From assembly GCA_937900425.1 (NCBI GenBank), contig CALCDT010000214.1, positions 1-15,930 on the forward strand: a stretch of DNA of 15,930 nt. The letters are read 5' to 3'. Below, piece by piece: positions 13,574 through 15,930 of this stretch (its first letter is position 1; the number at the start of each line of letters is the position of its first letter). The position numbers and the translations under genes were made by a program. The notes under the pieces were generated by a model. That model had not been told where the DNA came from, did not search any database, and saw only the letters and a program-made list of their open reading frames with translations. Origin of the DNA: an uncultured Alphaproteobacteria bacterium (GTDB lineage Bacteria > Pseudomonadota > Alphaproteobacteria > Rhizobiales > Pleomorphomonadaceae).

Positions 13574-14284
13574 ATGAGAAGACCGCTCCTCGCCCTCGCG
13601 GCGCTGCTGTTCGGCCTGACGTTGCCGATGGCCGCCGGCGCCGCCACCTCGGGCTATGCCACCGGCAACGTCAACATGCGCGCCGGCCCCGGCACCGCCT
13701 ACCCCGTGATCGTCACCATGCGGGCCGGCGACGGCGTCGTCATCCACGGCTGTCTGTCGAACCGGTCGTGGTGCGACACCTCCTGGCGCGGTTACCGCGG
13801 CTGGGTGTCGTCCAGCTACCTGGCCGGCGCCTACAGCGGCCGGCGCGTCCCGGTCCAGACCTATGCGCCGACCCTCGGCGTTCCGGTGATCAGCTTCTAC
13901 TTCGACCGCTACTGGAACAACCACTACCGCAGCCGCAGCTTCTACCACCGCGACGACTACTGGCGCCGCTGGGGCCACGGCCACCGCCCGCCGCCGCGGG
14001 TCGAGCACCGCCCGCCGCGCCAGGACTGGCGTCCGCCGCGTGGCGACCACCGTCCCCCGCGCGTCGAGCCCCGGCCGCCCCGCGGTGACCACCGTCCCCC
14101 GCGGGTCGACCACCGTCCGCCGCGCTACGAGGACCATCGCCCGCCCCGTGCCGACCAGCGTCCGCCGCGCCGCGACGAACGACCTGACCGCCGCGATCGC
14201 CGCGGCGACGGTCGCCAGCGCGGCGACGGCAGCACCCCCGGAGAGCGGTTCGAGTGCCGCTTCGGCCCCGGCAACTGCCGCTGA
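13574..14284 (+). CDS. Secreted SH3-domain protein with Arg-Pro-Pro-Arg heptad tail
   Basis: This 236-residue precursor has a signal peptide (about 1-24, ending AAGAA). A bacterial SH3 domain (about 26-85) follows, with VNMRAGPGTAYPVI (33-46), the family signature, and C60/C67 that may form a disulfide. A linker rich in Tyr, Trp and His (88-135) includes ISFYFDRYWNNHYRSRSFY. The tail (137-213) contains eight RPPR units, mostly seven residues apart, and is strongly basic. Bacterial SH3 domains often bind peptidoglycan or cell-wall peptides, so a periplasmic or wall-associated role is likely. GGGAG lies 7 bases before the ATG and the signal peptide confirms this start. It is alone on its strand segment and is followed by a hairpin at 14313. 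Confidence 0.85.
   Translation: MRRPLLALAALLFGLTLPMAAGAATSGYATGNVNMRAGPGTAYPVIVTMRAGDGVVIHGCLSNRSWCDTSWRGYRGWVSSSYLAGAYSGRRVPVQTYAPTLGVPVISFYFDRYWNNHYRSRSFYHRDDYWRRWGHGHRPPPRVEHRPPRQDWRPPRGDHRPPRVEPRPPRGDHRPPRVDHRPPRYEDHRPPRADQRPPRRDERPDRRDRRGDGRQRGDGSTPGERFECRFGPGNCR
14009..14170 (+). repeat. Degenerate 21-bp tandem repeat encoding RPPR heptads
   Basis: Inside the SH3 protein gene, eight copies of CGN-CCN-CCN-CGN begin at residues 146, 153, 160, 167, 174, 181, 189 and 196. The period is seven codons, with one insertion of a codon between copies six and seven. Between the RPPR cores are mostly acidic and His residues (GDH, VEP, VDH, YEDH, ADQ). The DNA copies differ mainly at third positions, so the repeat is old or under protein-level selection rather than freshly expanded. 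Confidence 0.85.
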
Positions 14285-14312
14285 TCCGGCGACCTGCCCG
14301 AAATCCGTGAAC

Positions 14313-14344
14313 GCCGGCCCGGTCCAGCGACCGGGCCGGCCTTT
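14313..14344 (+). terminator. Probable terminator of the SH3 protein gene
   Basis: GCCGGCCCGGT (14313-14323) and ACCGGGCCGGC (14330-14340) form a perfect 11-bp stem with a 6-base loop, 28 bases after the stop codon. The following CTTTC is a poor T-run. The very stable stem and its position favour a terminator, but the weak tail leaves some readthrough towards uvrB possible. Confidence 0.7.
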
Positions 14345-14461
14345 CACCGCCGGACCGCCGCTCGCCTCTCGTCGCCCGAGCGTCGGCACGGCGGCTCTCC
14401 GGTCCCGCTTTGTTCGCGCCGCCCTCTTCCGTTTCCACGACCGCGGGGGCATATTCGGCCG

Positions 14462-15930
14462 ATGACCTCCTCCCGCAGATCCGCCCCATCCTCCCGGCCC
14501 GACCCCGCCGAGGACACGTCCCGCCCCGACGGCTTCGGCGAAGCGCCACAGACCGTCTTTGAGGGCGCCCCGCTCGGCGCCACCGTGTCCGACTGGATCC
14601 GCGCCGCCGAGGGCGCCGACATGGAAGGCGTGCCCGCCGCCGCCGAGGCGAAGCCGGCGAAAGCGAAGGCCGCGCCCCGCACCGGATCCGCGGTCTCCGC
14701 CGACAAAGCGCCGAAACCGGCCCGCAGCGCGCGCGGCACCTCGATGGGCGCGACCAGCGACCCGAAGGCCCGCGCCGGCGGCGGCCTCAATCCGGTCGCC
14801 GGCATGGCGCTGACCCTCGACGAGGCCGTCGCCATGAACCGGGCGAACGCCGCCCGGCCGGAGCTGTCCAACCCCGGCGCCGGCGTCACCGCCACGGTCG
14901 CGGCCCTCGAGAAGCTGATCCAGGGCGGCCGCGCCGAGGTCGAGGGCGCCGCGGCGTGGAAGCCGCACCGGCCCGAGCGGCCGGCGAAATCCGAAGGCGG
15001 CATTCCGTTCGAACTGGTCTCGACCTACGAGCCGCGCGGCGACCAGCCGACCGCCATCGCCGAACTGGTCGAAGGGCTCGAACAGAACGAACGCTGCCAG
15101 GTGCTGCTCGGCGTCACCGGCTCCGGCAAGACCTACACCATGGCCCAGGTCATCGCCCGCACCAATCGTCCGGCGCTGATCCTCGCCCCGAACAAGACCC
15201 TGGCCGCCCAGCTCTACGGCGAGTTCAAGTCGTTCTTCCCGAACAACGCGGTGGAATATTTCGTCAGCTATTACGACTACTACCAGCCGGAGGCCTACGT
15301 CCCGCGCACGGACACCTACATCGAGAAGGAATCATCGGTCAACGAGCAGATCGACCGCATGCGCCACTCCGCGACCCGCGCGCTGCTCGAACGCGACGAC
15401 GTCATCATCGTCGCCTCGGTGTCCTGCATCTACGGCATCGGCTCGGTCGAGACCTACACGGCGATGACCTTCAGCCTCGAAGTCGGCGAGCGCATCGACC
15501 AGCGCCAGCTGCTCGCCGACCTCGTCGCCCTGCATTACAAGCGCAACGACGCCGCCTTCGTGCGCGGCTCCTTCCGGGTCCGCGGCGACACCGTCGAGGT
15601 CTTCCCCGCCCACCTCGAGGACCGCGCCTGGCGGATCTCGCTGTTCGGCGACGAGGTCGAGGCGATCACCGAGTTCGACCCGCTGACCGGCCAGAAGGCG
15701 TCGGACCTGCGCTACGTCAAGTTCTACGCCAATTCGCACTACGTCACGCCGAAGCCGACGCTGGCCCAGGCGACGAAATCGATCAAGGAGGAGCTGCGCC
15801 ACCGGCTCGCCGAACTCGAAGCCCACGGCCGCCTGCTCGAGGCCCAGCGGCTCGAACAGCGCACCCGCTTCGACCTCGAGATGATGGAGGCGACCGGCTC
15901 CTGCGCCGGCATCGAGAACTATTCGCGCTA
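14462..15930 (+). CDS. uvrB: Excinuclease ABC subunit B, 5' part with long N-terminal extension
   Basis: The frame is open from the ATG at 14462 to the window end (489 codons plus two bases), so the gene is cut by the edge. UvrB is the damage-verifying helicase-like subunit of nucleotide excision repair and hands the lesion to UvrC. The core starts near residue 181 (IPFELVSTYEPRGDQPTAI), with Walker A GVTGSGKT at 217-224 (K223). The lesion-probing hairpin region YYDYYQPEAYVP is at 270-281, followed by IIVASVSCIYGIG. Residues 1-180 are an extension absent from E. coli UvrB. It has a block near 25-47 (FGEAPQTVFEGAPLGATVSDW), a Lys/Ala/Pro-rich linker (about 58-90), and a block RGTSMG...GGLNPVAGMAL (91-117). 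The ribosome site is weak, and M54 and M95 are alternative starts. Confidence 0.96.
   Translation, partial: MTSSRRSAPSSRPDPAEDTSRPDGFGEAPQTVFEGAPLGATVSDWIRAAEGADMEGVPAAAEAKPAKAKAAPRTGSAVSADKAPKPARSARGTSMGATSDPKARAGGGLNPVAGMALTLDEAVAMNRANAARPELSNPGAGVTATVAALEKLIQGGRAEVEGAAAWKPHRPERPAKSEGGIPFELVSTYEPRGDQPTAIAELVEGLEQNERCQVLLGVTGSGKTYTMAQVIARTNRPALILAPNKTLAAQLYGEFKSFFPNNAVEYFVSYYDYYQPEAYVPRTDTYIEKESSVNEQIDRMRHSATRALLERDDVIIVASVSCIYGIGSVETYTAMTFSLEVGERIDQRQLLADLVALHYKRNDAAFVRGSFRVRGDTVEVFPAHLEDRAWRISLFGDEVEAITEFDPLTGQKASDLRYVKFYANSHYVTPKPTLAQATKSIKEELRHRLAELEAHGRLLEAQRLEQRTRFDLEMMEATGSCAGIENYSR

Noticed and set aside
13424..14968. A 514-codon minus-strand frame across the SH3 gene and the uvrB start
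   Set aside because: It spans two supported plus-strand genes and a terminator hairpin, is mostly Ala/Gly/Val/Arg, and has no recognisable domain.
15082..15100. Clustered GAAC words in uvrB as a possible LexA site
   Set aside because: The spacing is not seven bases and they lie well inside the coding region, where they encode Glu-Gln-Asn-Glu-Arg.
1..15930. A defence island, toxin-antitoxin pair, prophage or CRISPR array
   Set aside because: No integrase, transposase, restriction, CRISPR-repeat or antitoxin-like genes were seen. All recognised genes are housekeeping, regulatory or envelope genes of uniform composition.

Overview
The window is GC-rich chromosomal DNA, roughly 70% GC by eye with strong G/C preference at third codon positions. 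It looks like a member of the Hyphomicrobiales (Rhizobiales) in the Alphaproteobacteria. Four things point there: an Omp25/31-type porin-like protein, a UvrB with a long N-terminal extension of the kind I recall from that order, a MarR / OmpR-type regulator / kinase triad resembling PetP-PetR, and the overall gene families. I could not place it to genus. I see no tRNA, rRNA, CRISPR array, insertion sequence, phage or integrase gene, and gene density and composition look uniform. It reads as core genome rather than a mobile island.

Layout. Bases 1-42 look like the tail of a plus-strand gene. Bases 43-223 hold two hairpin-forming inverted repeats. A Rho-independent terminator (225-258) closes the minus-strand ilvE (289-1185). 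A 288-base divergent gap with a perfect dyad separates ilvE from a plus-strand set: a MarR-type regulator (1474-2004), an OmpR-type response regulator (2035-2766) and a membrane histidine kinase (2775-4238). After a convergent gap (4239-4479) that looks like a dispersed intergenic repeat come the minus-strand csaA (4480-4833), uvrC (4974-7004) and a pteridine-reductase-like SDR (7056-7871). A 342-base gap leads to a plus-strand Omp25/31-like protein (8214-8894) with a leader hairpin and a strong terminator. Five minus-strand genes follow: GST (9061-9675), RNase T2 (9716-10360), a secreted orphan (10398-10973), rlmJ (11147-12004) and an HD-GYP protein with a degenerate receiver (12149-13207). 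A 366-base gap precedes the plus-strand SH3/RPPR-repeat secreted protein (13574-14284), its terminator, and the 5' part of uvrB (14462 to the window end).

Functional links. The MarR/regulator/kinase triad is almost certainly one operon and one signalling unit. The SDR and uvrC are probably cotranscribed, and uvrC and uvrB (two of the three UvrABC subunits) lie about 7.5 kb apart. The secreted orphan, RNase T2 and GST are separated by only 37 and 40 bases and may share a transcript. I found no convincing new defence or mobile system. The least explained items are the secreted orphan beside RNase T2, the RNase T2 Glu-to-Gln change in its second catalytic motif, the UvrB extension, and the Pro/Arg heptad-repeat tail of the SH3 protein.
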